Below are positions 1-9,473 of a stretch of 21,703 bases of DNA, one piece after another. The first letter of the stretch is position 1. Every line of letters starts with the position of its first letter. The stretch is from assembly GCF_001039355.2 (NCBI RefSeq), contig NW_019776068.1, positions 4,098 through 25,800 on the forward strand, given 5' to 3'. Below the pieces are notes generated by a model. The model saw only the letters and a list, made by a program, of their open reading frames with translations. It searched no databases and was not told where the DNA came from. Source of the DNA: Lingula anatina. Lineage: Eukaryota > Brachiopoda > Lingulata > Lingulida > Lingulidae. Position numbers and translations under genes: made by a program.

Positions 1-32
<32 letters not shown>

Positions 33-353
33 ACTTCTCCTCTGGAATCTTTGGATAACATAATTATGAACGACTTTATTTAACATTGAAAAAAAGAAAC
101 AGTTTTTTCAAATTATGTCAAGAAATTTGGTAGCATTTTCTTTAGTTTGAATGCCAATTAGATTAAAGATATCAAAGGTTTCACCTTAAATAAAATATTG
201 CAAATTTTATTATAAACTTTACTTGAAGAATTACCTCAGTAACAATACTCTATAATAAGGAGGGTTTTAAGAAATGAAAACGACCAGATTGCTTTGATAA
301 GATAACGTATTTTTTAAATTTTGCATTTCATCCAAGTTAACTTTTCATTTCAG

Positions 354-362
354 GAAGTTCGG
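354..362 (+). CDS. Microexon 1 of array (9 nt)
   Basis: The exon gaagttcgg lies between ...ttttcatttcag and gtaagtatgg, both near-consensus splice sites. With one base carried over from the exon before it (phase 1), it reads Gly-Ser-Ser and passes one G on. Nine nucleotides keeps the frame. It is too short for any ORF finder. The link to the downstream ankyrin-protease exon is inferred from matching phase and strand. Confidence 0.6.
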
Positions 363-742
363 GTAAGTATGGAACAAAGTGAAAACAATAAAATCTGTTT
401 ATGTCAAAATTTTTTAAAAATATATCTTCTCTGGAATCTTTGGATAACATTATTATGAACGACTTTAGTTAACATTAAAAAAAGGAAACAGTTTTTTCAA
501 ATTATCTCAACAAATTTGGTACCATTTTCTTTAGTTTGTATGCCAATTAAATTAAAGCTACCAAAGGATTTACCTAAAATATAATATTTCAAATTTTATT
601 ATAGAACTAACTTGAGGAATTACTTCAGTCACAATGCTCTATAATAATTAAAGGTTTTAAGAAATGAAAACGGCCAGATTGCTCTGATAATTGAACACAT
701 TTTTAAATTTTGCATTTCATCCAATTTATCTTTTCATTTCAG

Positions 743-751
743 GAAGTTCGA
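743..751 (+). CDS. Microexon 2 of array (9 nt)
   Basis: The exon gaagttcga lies between ttttcatttcag and gtaagtatg. It differs from copy 1 only in the last base (a for g), which would make the codon shared with the next copy AGA (Arg) instead of GGA (Gly). It is phase 1 on both sides and 9 nt long. Confidence 0.6.
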
Positions 752-795
752 GTAAGTATGAAACAAAACGGAAACAATAAAATCTATTTATGTCA

Positions 796-831
<36 letters not shown>

Positions 832-1152
832 ACTTCTACTCTGGAAACTTTTGATAACATAATTATAAACGACTTTAGTTAACATTGAAAAAAGGAAACA
901 GTTTTTACAAATTATCTCAACAAATCTGGTAGCATTTTCTTTAGTTTGTATGCCAATTAAATTAAAGCTATCACAGGATTTACCTTAAATATAATATTTC
1001 AAATTTTATTATAGAACTAACTTGAGGAATTACTTCAGTCACAATGCTCTATAATAATTAAAGGTTTTAAGAAATGAAAACGGCCAGATTGCTCTGATAA
1101 TTGAACACATTTTTAAATTTTGCATTTCATCCAATTTATCTTTTCGTTTCAG

Positions 1153-1161
1153 GAAGTTCGG
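1153..1161 (+). CDS. Microexon 3 of array (9 nt)
   Basis: The exon gaagttcgg lies between ttttcgtttcag and gtaagtatgg and is identical to copy 1. It is phase 1 on both sides and would encode Gly/Arg-Ser-Ser, depending on the preceding exon. Confidence 0.6.
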
Positions 1162-1545
1162 GTAAGTATGGAACAAAGCGAAAACAATAAAATCTATTTA
1201 TGTCAAAATTTAAAAAAAAATATTTCTACTCTGGAATCTTTGGATAACATTATTATGAACGACTTCAGTTAACATTGAAAAAAGGAAACAGTTTTTTCAA
1301 ATTATCTCAACAAATTTGATACCATTTTCTTTAGTTTGTATGCCAATTAAATTAAAGCTATCAAAGTATATACCTAAAATATATTATTGCACATTTTATT
1401 ATAAACTTTACTTGAGGAATTACCTCAGTAACAATACTCTATAATCAGGAAAGGTTTCAAGAAATGAAAACGACCAGATTGCTCTGATAAAATAACGTAT
1501 TTTTTTTTTATTTTGCATTTCACCCATGTTATCTCTTTATTTCAG

Positions 1546-1554
1546 TAAGATCTG
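1546..1554 (+). CDS. Microexon 4 of array (9 nt, diverged)
   Basis: The exon taagatctg lies between tctttatttcag and gtaagtatgg. Its sequence has diverged, but length (9 nt), phase 1 and both splice sites are kept. With a leading G it reads Val-Arg-Ser. Keeping length and borders while the codons change suggests selection on splicing, or recent copying. Confidence 0.55.
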
Positions 1555-2686
1555 GTAAGTATGGAACAAAGCGGAAACAATAAAATCTATTTATGTAAAA
1601 AAAAAAACACTTCTCCTCTGGAATCTTTGGATAACATAATTATGAACGACTTTATTTAACATTGAAAAAAGGAAACAGTTTTTTCAAATTATCTCAACAA
1701 ATTTGATAGCATTTTTCTTCAGTTAGAATGTCAATTGGATTAAAGGTATCAAAGGATTTAACTAAAATATAATATTGCAAATTTTATTATAAACTTCACT
1801 TGAAGAATTACCTTAGTAACAATGCTCTATAATAAGTAAAGTTTATAAGAAATGAAAACGACCAGTGTGAACGGAATGGTAGTCCTAGTAACGCAAGTCT
1901 GACCGGACACTTAGTCCTGGGAATGCAAGTACCAGGTCTCTTTGTTACTAGGATTTAACGTCCTTGGGACAACAGTTACCAAGGAATGTAAGTCCCATTG
2001 CAAACAATGCAAGTCCGGATGGGATCTGTTTTTCCTGATTTATACTAGGATTATATGTCCGATCACTGCATGGAAAAACACCTTTTATCGCCTTTCGTTT
2101 ATCTACAAAATGTTATGGAAAGATGATCCCTCTTTTCCTGACAAAAAGTTCAGTTTTTACCTCTCGGAAAGACCATCATTCACATGTTCATTAACTATCA
2201 GTTTTCAAAAGTTCAACTATCACCTTTTACAGTGCGATAGGCCACCTTACATTCCAGCTTTTTTAACTGGAAAGGTCACAAATTATAGCCAAAGCATGCA
2301 TCTGGGATTAAAGTGGGAATCTTTCTCAAAGTACTGCATATTGCAGGGTAATTTAGCCATCTCTCGAGAAAGGAACGAATTATACTGAGTTTCATTGAAA
2401 ATATATGAACATCTAAAAGAAGGCTGTGTTTCTGTGCTCATGTTACATGAATTTCCAGTCTGCAGCCACAATAGGAATCGTTAACCTTAATGTATAACCC
2501 CATTGTGTTTACCTCAGACCCCCATTCATGCTTTGGCTATAATTTGTGTTAACATACACTGTGCGAACATTACTGAAATCACTATTTCACCTACCTTGTA
2601 AAAAGATGACCGTGTCTAGTGATCTATATTATTGTCACTTGCTGTTTTAGTCATGAGTAAAACACGAGGTAATAATTATTTGTTCT

Positions 2687-2815
2687 CAGACCCAAAATCC
2701 TAGAGATAGCAGTTCCCCGGACCTAAAATCCCAGAAATTGTAGTCCCCCGGACCTTAAAAACCAGGAATCGTAGTATCCCAGACCTTAAATTCCAGAAAT
2801 TGTAGTCCTCCGGAC
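2687..2815. repeat. Four ~31-34 bp imperfect tandem units inside the TIR element
   Basis: The motif (c)ggacc-t-aaa-tcccagaaat followed by tgtagtcccc recurs four times (starting near 2687, 2718, 2749 and 2780) with substitutions. Its agtcc and ggacc parts also occur at the element's ends, so the units probably come from subterminal sequence. Confidence 0.7.
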
Positions 2816-2943
2816 ACTTATTCTAGGTCTGACGGACTTTCATTTCTGGGAATGTATGTCTGTGTGTAAGCTAATATGGCCTCTGTAAACGAAAATTTTG
2901 TGTATTTTGAGCATTATAAAAAGTAACTGTAAATGAAAGCTTA

Positions 2944-3192
2944 TTTATAATTCAACTTGCTAGTTCTTCAAATTACTCTTTTCTGGGTCGGTGCTGTGCC
3001 TATCGGGTAGATGCCCTCTTGAAGATACTGAAATATAACCCTTATGTTGGGTCTAGCACAGTGCTGCTTGTCCCTTTCATATATATCCAAAGTCAAGTGA
3101 GGATGTGGTATCAGAATATGAATGTATTTATAGTAGTGCAAGAAAGCGCGTGACATCTGTAACCAATCAAAGATATCCGACGTACGTGGCAA
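2944..3192 (-). pseudogene. Short fossil of an integrase-like (KRBA2/GIN-type) N-terminal region
   Basis: On the minus strand an open stretch contains VIFQYLQEGIYPIG, then TAPTQKRVI, a stop, and RTSKLNYK. This resembles the x-FLxxGxYPxGxxxxxKRxIRRxAxxF block just before the zinc-binding H2C2 motif of Gypsy/Ginger-type integrases and their domesticated relatives (family knowledge). The TGA falls where that block usually has arginine, as expected from CGA to TGA decay. No H2C2 or DDE core follows. It is a short relic and the assignment is tentative. Confidence 0.4.
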
Positions 3193-3254
3193 AGTAAAAT
3201 GTCAAGCAAACATGACAAAGACATAAAAACCACACACATGTTAAAGACACAACT

Positions 3255-3350
3255 TGGTCTTATAGGGATTCGAACTCCCATCAGATTACTTTAAGTTACT
3301 GTTCTGGATTCATATTGTTGCACTGCTTAACCACTACGCCAGAGAGACAA
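3255..3350 (-). repeat. tRNA-like sequence, probable SINE head or tRNA pseudogene
   Basis: On the minus strand an A-box-like TGGCGTAGTGGTTAAG (about 3327-3342) is followed by a B-box-like GGGAGTTCGAATCCC (about 3264-3278). The A and B boxes are further apart than in a normal tRNA, and no clean acceptor stem or anticodon stem can be folded. A tRNA-derived SINE fragment or decayed tRNA is more likely than a working gene. Confidence 0.5.
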
Positions 3351-3605
3351 ACCAGCAATTTGGCGATTTCACGGAGTAATTATACATGCTTACTAAAGCA
3401 TACCTTTCATGTCACTGGCCTTTACCTAGTAGTAATATAAAGGGACGGACATAAAAATAGGGCGGAGCTCCATTTCGCTTTCTAATGTAAACAGAATGCA
3501 AGTCCACCAGGAATAGAAGTCATAACTATATTTATATCAGGAAAACAGGTTCCATTAGGACTACGGACCTCGGTTCCAGGCAGACCTGCATTCCGTTCAC
3601 ACTGG

Positions 3606-4228
3606 CATGCCTACTGAAGCTGCTAAACGATAGTTAATAACAGCTTCAGTTGCCAGACATATAAGGCATTTACCACAATTTCAGTAAATCCCTACCAGAA
3701 CTGATACAGACAACAGAGGAGAGACTGTCAGTTGTGCAATATTTCAGGAGTACAGAATTTTATTGCATGGTTTTGCATTTAAATTTACCATAAAGTTGAT
3801 TTTTCATGCATGCCCTCTTGAAGATACTGAAATATAACCTCTGTTGTAAGGTTTAGTTTACTTTTATTGAGGTTGAGGAGCCAGGTGACCTACTCAACTA
3901 ATGCAATGTACATTCATTTGCATAAATAACAACCTTTCATTCAGGGTGGTGACCCATGAATATTACACTTTATTTCATTCTGCACAGTGTCTCCGTATGA
4001 GGAATAAATAGTACTCTTTCTTTTTGATTCCGTTATTTTCTACTTGCAAATTTATAGTGTAAAGGAATGGCAGAAATGTTTTTAAGTGTCTTGTGAATTC
4101 CTGAGTGAAATAAGAGATCATAAGCATGACTGTGAAAAACATTGGTGTGTTGTTCTGAAAACTGTTTATTGCATGGAACAATGGAATTTACAGGTCCGAT
4201 TTTATTAACGTGTATTCCATTATTACAG
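3606..4228 (+). other. Intronic sequence before the ankyrin-protease exon
   Basis: No gene is seen here. The stretch ends in a good 3' splice site (...ccattattacag at 4228). It holds a 30-nt exact copy (3810-3839) of 3011-3040, listed separately. If the microexon array upstream belongs to the same gene, this is the end of the last intron. Confidence 0.5.
3810..3855 (-). repeat. Second copy of the integrase-like fragment
   Basis: Positions 3810-3839 match 3011-3040 exactly over 30 nt, in direct orientation, with weaker similarity for about 15 nt more. On the minus strand both copies read VIFQYLQEG. The first copy lies inside the TIR element and the second 205 bp outside it. Confidence 0.75.
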
Positions 4229-5703
4229 GCGCTGTACCACGTGACCACGGCAAACGTTTAGAGGGAGCACCAACAAAGAGTGATACTGTGAAAGGCTACA
4301 CAACCGCATATTTTGAAGAAAATATTGAAGATGAGCTTTGTAAAATTAGTTTAGGTGATGCTTGTATGCGTGATGGCAAAAGTGATTTACATTTAGCTGC
4401 AATAAGTGATGACAATCAGGGTATTAGCAGGCTTATTGATGAAGGGGCTGATGTCAATTCACGAGACAACGAGGACAGAAGCTGCTTACATTTAGCTGCA
4501 AAAAATGGCTGCATAAAAGTAGTCAAATGTCTTATTGAAAAGGGGGCTGATGTCAATGTACAAGATAATGAAGGCAGAAGTAGTATATATTTGGCATTAG
4601 AGAATGGTCAAGGTGATATTGCCACCAAGCTCTTTGATGCAGGTGCTGACCTGCCAGGCTTGGGAGATCCTGTTCCCAATGGAGATGAAATTAAAATGGG
4701 GCGCATTATTCAAGATAGGGCATGTGATTTGGCGGAGAAGCACAGTAGTCTGTGTGCAATGTACCCTGCATGCACATTCCACAAGGGTGGGGCCAAAAAG
4801 GTGCCTTATTTTGTGATAGCTTGCAATGACAAAGAGAAAAAAGCAGAGTTTCCCAGTCAAATAGAGGGCTATGCCGTTCTTGTTAAGGAAGGCTCAATCA
4901 CTCTTTTCGCTGATAATGGGGAGCAACAAGGTGCAGTAGGGGGATCGTGTGAGCTTTTCATAGGCTCTCCTGTGGGTGTGCCTCAAACAAAGAAGCGTGG
5001 GAGTGTAGGTTTTTTCACCAACATAGAGAGTGGTGATTCCCAGGTCAGCAAACCTAAACCAGATTCTTTTATAACCTGCTATCACGTGGTTGGGGAGTAT
5101 TCTGATCGTGCAGATTCGTCAGTTGATAGACCAGTTATCAACATAGAATGTAATAGTGAATGTGGGAAAGTTTGCAAATCATTTGTAGGTAATATAACTT
5201 GCGGGAACCAAGAATATGGGGTAGACGCAACGCTTGTTGCTCTGAATGGCCGAGCTAAGGCAAATCTCACCCCCCGAATTCAAAACAACAATAGTTTATC
5301 GTTTGCTAGCGTGGGTTATTTAGATGTACAGAGTATTGAATACGAGGAAATCGTTTATAAGTACGGATGTCAAACAGGGTATACTACAGGTCATTTTAGC
5401 ACACGTTATAATTTGTTCCGTACGCAAGTCGTTGATTCATTGACTTTTTTCAACATGATAACAGTGTTAAGTGTTCCGAAACCAGAATGCAGTGCTTTTG
5501 CTGAGAAAGGAGATTCTGGCGCAGCTGTTTTCGTAAAACGGAATGGTTGCCCTTACATTATAGGTTTAGTGGTTGGAAAGTATGAGGAACTTCAACAAGA
5601 CAAAACTTTATTAAATTTAGCCATCGCTTCTAGGATAGTCCCTACATTGAAGGCAGTGTCAGCTTGTATCCATGCTAAAAGTGAACCAATGGACACTGAC
5701 TAA
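4229..5703 (+). CDS. Terminal exon: ankyrin repeats + trypsin-like serine protease
   Basis: The exon starts after ...attacag (phase 1; the first codon is split) and ends at TAA 5701-5703, giving about 491 residues. The reading frame has no ATG before 4366, so the N-terminus comes from upstream exons. Order: ~45-residue lead-in; three ankyrin repeats (~4375-4660; HLAA and GADVN motifs); a linker region (~4690-4960); then a PA-clan protease domain (~4965-5655). The triad is intact: His in TCYHVVG (codon 5083), Asp in YGVDATLVAL (5224), Ser in KGDSGAAVF (5515). The GSVGFF-x(n)-FITCYHVV spacing matches intracellular trypsin-like domains found with Death-fold or ankyrin modules in invertebrates (family knowledge). 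Its substrate is unknown. No signal peptide or membrane segment is seen, but the true start is outside the exon. An immune or signalling role is inferred. Confidence 0.87.
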
Positions 5704-5904
5704 TTTACACATATGATAGTATGCAAACCGCAGCTAGAATGTAGAGCTTATTTAGACAGTGCACTTGAACTGAATAAGCGTTTACTTAAATGTAACAAAA
5801 GGTGGAACGGGAAGACGTTTTTTTTTTTTTTTTTTTTTTGGGAAATTTATGGTTTATTTGAGTGACGACAAAACTTAATCTCCACACAACTACCCATTGT
5901 TAAC
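5704..5904 (+). other. Probable 3' UTR and poly(T) run after the protease exon
   Basis: This is non-coding sequence directly after the stop codon, with a 21-nt T run at 5819-5839. No AATAAA is found before the SINE insertion at ~5905. The nearest clear plus-strand poly(A) signal downstream is at 8983. Confidence 0.4.
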
Positions 5905-6258
5905 CGACCGGGTGGCCTTGTGGTTAGAGTGTCCGCCTCCGGAGCGGGAGGACGTGGGTTCAAATCCCGTCCGGGGACATACCAGTCCTTTATAAACGGT
6001 ACCTGCTGTCTCCCCGCTTGGCATTCAGCATAAAGGGGTTGAAGCAGGGGCCTGGTCAGGCAGGGTAGAAAATCTTATATTAGCTATGAGCACCTGATAT
6101 GGCAGCCGAGCTGTATGCTCCCCAGGGAGGTGAGACCGTCTACAGAGTGCACCAGTGCAAAAATGACCAGGCTTCCTTGACTTAAATATTCATATATCTA
6201 ATTGTATAACTTCAACCTTCGGGTTGCGATTTCTCCAATAAAGATTATTATTATTATA
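5905..6258 (+). mobile_element. tRNA-derived SINE (Arg-CCG-like head)
   Basis: The head (5906-5978) has an A-box region tggccttgtggttagagt, an anticodon arm with CCG in the loop (stem tccgc / gcggg) and a B box gggttcaaatccc. The acceptor strands do not pair well, so it is not a functional tRNA. A ~230 bp body follows, with a hairpin caaccttcgggttg, and a tail of aataaag plus (att)n, the usual SINE layout. A possible short target duplication (attgt) flanks it. RNA polymerase III transcription from the A/B boxes is possible. Confidence 0.8.
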
Positions 6259-6789
6259 TTGTCTCTTAAAATGGTCTGGAAGTTGACATTGGTCAAAATG
6301 CTATGCAATCAAAATCTTGTTATTTTATGAACATGATTAAAACAAGAGTTTATAAATGATGGGATTAGTTGACCGTCAATTTATAAGATAAACTTTTTTT
6401 TGCTGTACAACAATGAATAAACTGACCAAACTAATAAAAGAAAACAATAATGAAAGTCACATTATTTTGTACAGTGTCCTGTAGATGGGGACATAACTAT
6501 CTGGTCAAGGCTATTTAAAGATCCTGTAACATTGGTGGAGCAATGACGTTCCACGCACGCTTCAAATAACATGTTTTCTTTTTGCAGAGTTACCCATCAA
6601 GTGTGTTTGAAACATAATGATGATCTAGAGATTTCACTGGGCATTGGGTGGCTGTGTGGCTGGGGAGTGGATCTGGTTTGCATATAACCAGCCTTTTGTT
6701 TTATTGGCCGCATGCGGAGAACGTAGCTATAGTATGTTGACATATAACCGTTTGATATTTTCGAAAGGATTTTTAAAGTTCATTGTCAG
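6259..6789. other. AT-rich spacer, nothing recognisable
   Basis: No ORF, tRNA or clear repeat was seen. The right part probably includes eroded flank of the Tc1-like relic that follows. Confidence 0.4.
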
Positions 6790-7260
6790 GACGTAGATGC
6801 TTGTTTTGCGTTAAGGTTCCCCTTGATCTCTACCAGTTCGCCAACATTACAGTAGCTAATACGCCCCATGCCTGACTGATACATTTCGCATCTGCCATCC
6901 AAAGACAGGTAATTAAAAGATGCATCTTACCAGGTGCTTTCCAAAGCCTTCCATGTCTGTCAACGCTGAACTTGCTCTCATCTAAGAACAGTATCATTGT
7001 CCTCTTGTTGCCTGGTGTCAGTGTCACGATTCTGATACACCGTCTGACTCTGATGTTGAACATTTTCTCCTACCGGTGCTCCCGGCTAAATAATGTTTGT
7101 TGTTCAGGTGTAATTATGGCTGACAGATTTCCCAATGGCAAGGAATCGCCCAATTGTTGCCTGTCCTTTGTGTCACAGTTCTGATACACCATCTAACTCA
7201 GCAAGGACGTCCCCTGTCGGTTAGCATTGTTCTTCTTACGGCACTTTTGCCCAAATAATG
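6790..7260 (-). pseudogene. Broken Tc1/mariner-type transposase
   Basis: On the minus strand, ILFLDESKFSVDRHGRLWKA (~6920-7000) matches the central DDE-domain block of Tc1-like transposases (xLFxDExxFxxxxxxxxxxWR). Further on, after a frameshift near WG, the next frame reads GELVEIKGNLNAKQ (6804-6845), another Tc1 landmark. Toward the N-terminal side there is CIRTVTQRTG (~7166-7195) and a near-copy CIRIVTLTPG (~7011-7040), so part of the element is duplicated. Stops and frameshifts show it is dead. Confidence 0.8.
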
Positions 7261-7753
7261 GCAGTTGTTTAGTGTAACTGTTGCTGACATGTTTCTTAAT
7301 GACACATAATGTAGTTCAGGTAATAGCATTTTCTTCTATGTAGGTGTTACCTATCAATTGACGTGACCCAGATAATCCTGTCCATGTGTCTGTTTATTAA
7401 TGACGATGTGTAAAGTACCTCTGAATAGTTCTCATGGGACAATCCAGACAATCCTGACAATGATACGGGTCTACTTCCCCCCCCCCCCATATAGTCACTG
7501 TTAGCAGTGAGGAACTTCAAAATGATATACCCCCTCCCCTTGTATCAACGTACAGTCGCTGTTTGCAATATGGAACTTTGAAATGTGAAAGATATTTGAA
7601 CAATGTGATGGTCACGCTAGTACTCACATCCCATATCTCACGATGATCCGTTACGTCCAAATATAATATATTCAGGTAACCTTGTACCAATGTACAGACA
7701 TGTGGTGGAGGTGACCCTTATTTTAGCAGGGGAGTACTTGTCAATTCCAAAAC
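7261..7753. other. Intergenic, eroded transposon flank
   Basis: No gene is seen. There is a 12-nt C run (7477-7488) and a loose duplication: atagtcactgttagcag (7491-) and acagtcgctgtttgcaa (7552-), each followed by a ggaactt-aaatg motif. Confidence 0.4.

Positions 7754-7802
<49 letters not shown>
7754..7802. repeat. (TTA)n microsatellite
   Basis: About 16 uninterrupted TTA triplets, possibly the tail of an older SINE. Confidence 0.95.
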
Positions 7803-7803
<1 letters not shown>

Positions 7804-7984
7804 AGTACTTTATCCAAGGAAGTTTCGGTTGTAAAAATAAAACAGTAACCCTGATAAATTTCATTAAAAATGGCGTATCATTTATATTCATATACATGTC
7901 ATTGCATGCAGAATTTTAGCCTTTTTAATATCCAAAAATTATGTGAAAAACTTGCTTTAGGACAGGCAGATATCGTTTGTTCTA

Positions 7985-8800
7985 GAGGAATATTTAAATT
8001 GTGGTGGTGCACAATTTCAATTTTTTGTGAATACTTGTGTTTTGTCTAAACATTAGTTTCTCCACTGAGTATTTTTATTATGCATAAGTGTAACGCTTTT
8101 TAATGTGTATTTGTTGTGGATAATGAAAACCTAAAATACTAAGCAGTATGGAATATATGAAGGCTTGTTTAGGTCAAATCTATATTAGGCATATAATGTG
8201 AACCCAGTTATGATTTTGCTTATGATTTATGATTATACTATATTGTTTCTCTGATCTGTAGCTATTTTATACTATTTTTAATTTAAAAGATTATTAAATG
8301 TATTTATATAGATAATATATCCTCAACATTTGATGTTTATTGTCATCGCTGCTTTTGTAGCTGGTGTTATGTTCACTGACTTGCTTGTAGTGGCTAAAGT
8401 GATTTTAAAATCACATCTTGGGTGTTCTTGAATTTGTATCTATTATTTTATTGGGATATTTGAATTGTGGTGGTGCCCAACCTCAAGATTTAGTGTGTGC
8501 TTGTAACTTCAGTCTAAAGAGTTGTAATCAGGTTATCCACAAAGATAAGTGTAATGTATCCTAATTTGTATTTGTAATGTTTGGTGTTGTATACTCGTTG
8601 ATGTTTTTTGTAGCAGGGATCATGTTCATCTATTTACTTGCTGTAGTGATTTTGATAACATGCATTTGTGTTCTTGTTCATCATTTCTCGCCACACTGGC
8701 AGATCTCAATTATTGGTCTTATTATTTAAAGTCTTGATACTTGAAGGTACAGTTTTGTCATTCAAATTGCTTTTGTGCATTGTATATCTTGCTCAATGGA
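7985..8800 (+). repeat. Duplicated 3'-UTR-like module (two tandem copies)
   Basis: Copy a starts near 7988 (gaatatttaaattgtggtgg) and copy b near 8452 (ggatatttgaattgtggtgg). Both continue through ataagtgtaa and a (c)ttttgtagc-gg-atgttca segment (8352- and 8606-). Positions 8603-8792 also match 14716-14904, just downstream of the Roc-COR-Death stop codon. So this is probably old 3' flank or 3' UTR of the same gene family. No coding sequence is seen. Confidence 0.7.
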
Positions 8801-8982
8801 TTCCCTGGTAGTAATTAATGTATAACATTTATCTGACTAAATGTTTTGTTATAAAATGTGCATGTTTGATATGCAAATGAAATGCTAATATTCAGGATTC
8901 TTTAATTTTTTTCAGTGACTTCTATTTTTGTTCCCCTACAATTTCAAATGCTTACCGAATGTATTCAAATATAAATTATTTC

Positions 8983-8988
8983 AATAAA
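8983..8988 (+). promoter_or_regulatory. Candidate poly(A) signal AATAAA
   Basis: The sequence ttcaataaaatc is followed within ~20-40 nt by a GT-rich stretch (gtgtatgagtatgggaggcgatgtgtgtgtttg), the usual layout of an animal cleavage site. It could end the transcript of the protease gene (3.3 kb after its stop) or of a lost paralogue. Confidence 0.5.
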
Positions 8989-9310
8989 ATCTTAAAGCTG
9001 TGTATGAGTATGGGAGGCGATGTGTGTGTTTGCAGGGGCCGGTGTCCAGGCTTTGTAAATATATGTGACGTTGAATTGGGATTCAGTGCATTATAACAGT
9101 GGTTTTAATACAGCAATAGACGCAGAACAAATAAGGCGAAGGATAAACCACGCAGGCACCTGCATACACGCACATATTACGAAAAATGGAATAAGGTTGA
9201 TATGCTATGATAACGTGCACACATCAACTTTACTGTAGAATACCCAAATAAAATAGATTACTGCGATACGGTAATTATTGTGCATACATATATGTTCTGT
9301 TATCCTTTCG
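8989..9310. other. Intergenic, nothing recognisable
   Basis: The downstream GT-rich element is followed by sequence without ORFs or repeats. Confidence 0.4.
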
Positions 9311-9473
9311 GATGACAGGTAGTCCTGGGAATGGAAGTCCGGGGTCCCATATGATTAGTTTAGGTAAGGGTAGTCGGAGTATTGGGGTAAGTATATGGGA
9401 CGAATGTCACCTGTACAAAGTATTAGGAAACGGACAACGCTTCCAAGCGGACTACCATTCCATTCACACCGGC
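9311..9473. mobile_element. MITE relic related to the 1862-3605 element
   Basis: The right end (ggactaccattccattcacaccgg region, 9450-9473) is the inverted form of the left end of the 1.74 kb element (two mismatches in the 17-bp TIR). The left part (9319-9350) carries gtagtcctgggaatg-aagtc, the subterminal motif seen at 1879-1930. The outermost left TIR is missing, so it is a truncated short copy of the same family. Confidence 0.6.

Larger units (their letters stand above)
1..1861 (+). repeat. Tandem array of ~390-410 bp units, each holding a microexon
   Basis: Four full units and a truncated fifth follow head to tail. Each starts near a (t)cttctc/act-ctggaa(t)ctttggataaca segment (about positions 36, 423, 832, 1225 and 1610) and ends in an A-rich stretch (1-31, 798-830 and 1597-1607 are pure A). 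The spacing between the embedded microexons is 389, 410 and 393 nt. Units 2 and 3 are the most alike. Each complete unit reads intron, pyrimidine-rich acceptor, 9-nt exon, GTAAGT donor, intron. Unit 5 stops at about 1861, where the TIR element begins, and no continuation of the unit is found after that element. The array runs off the left edge, so the true copy number is unknown. Confidence 0.92.
1862..3605. mobile_element. DNA transposon-like element with 17-bp perfect terminal inverted repeats
   Basis: The left end ccagtgtgaacggaatg (1862-1878) is the exact reverse complement of the right end (3589-3605). The subterminal parts share agtcc / gggaatg-aagt motifs on both sides. No clear target-site duplication is seen, and the array unit on the left does not resume on the right, so flanking DNA was lost or rearranged. 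No intact transposase is visible. The interior holds a short tandem repeat, an integrase-like fragment and a tRNA-like sequence, so it is probably a non-autonomous element that collected other inserts. A relic with the same end lies at about 9311-9473. Confidence 0.75.

Noticed and set aside
1-1861. CRISPR-like array
   Set aside because: Units of ~400 bp with splice sites and poly(A) runs in animal DNA; not short repeats with unique spacers.
1942-2388. 148-codon plus-strand open frame
   Set aside because: It lies inside the TIR element, shows no recognisable domain, and has a transposon-derived repeat at its start. It is probably open by chance.
4210-4228. GTG at 4210 as start of the ankyrin-protease protein
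   Set aside because: Animal genes rarely start at GTG, and this stretch is a typical intron end with acceptor attacag. The exon begins at 4229.
5906-5978. Functional tRNA-Arg gene
   Set aside because: The acceptor stem does not pair well, and a SINE body and (att)n tail follow directly.
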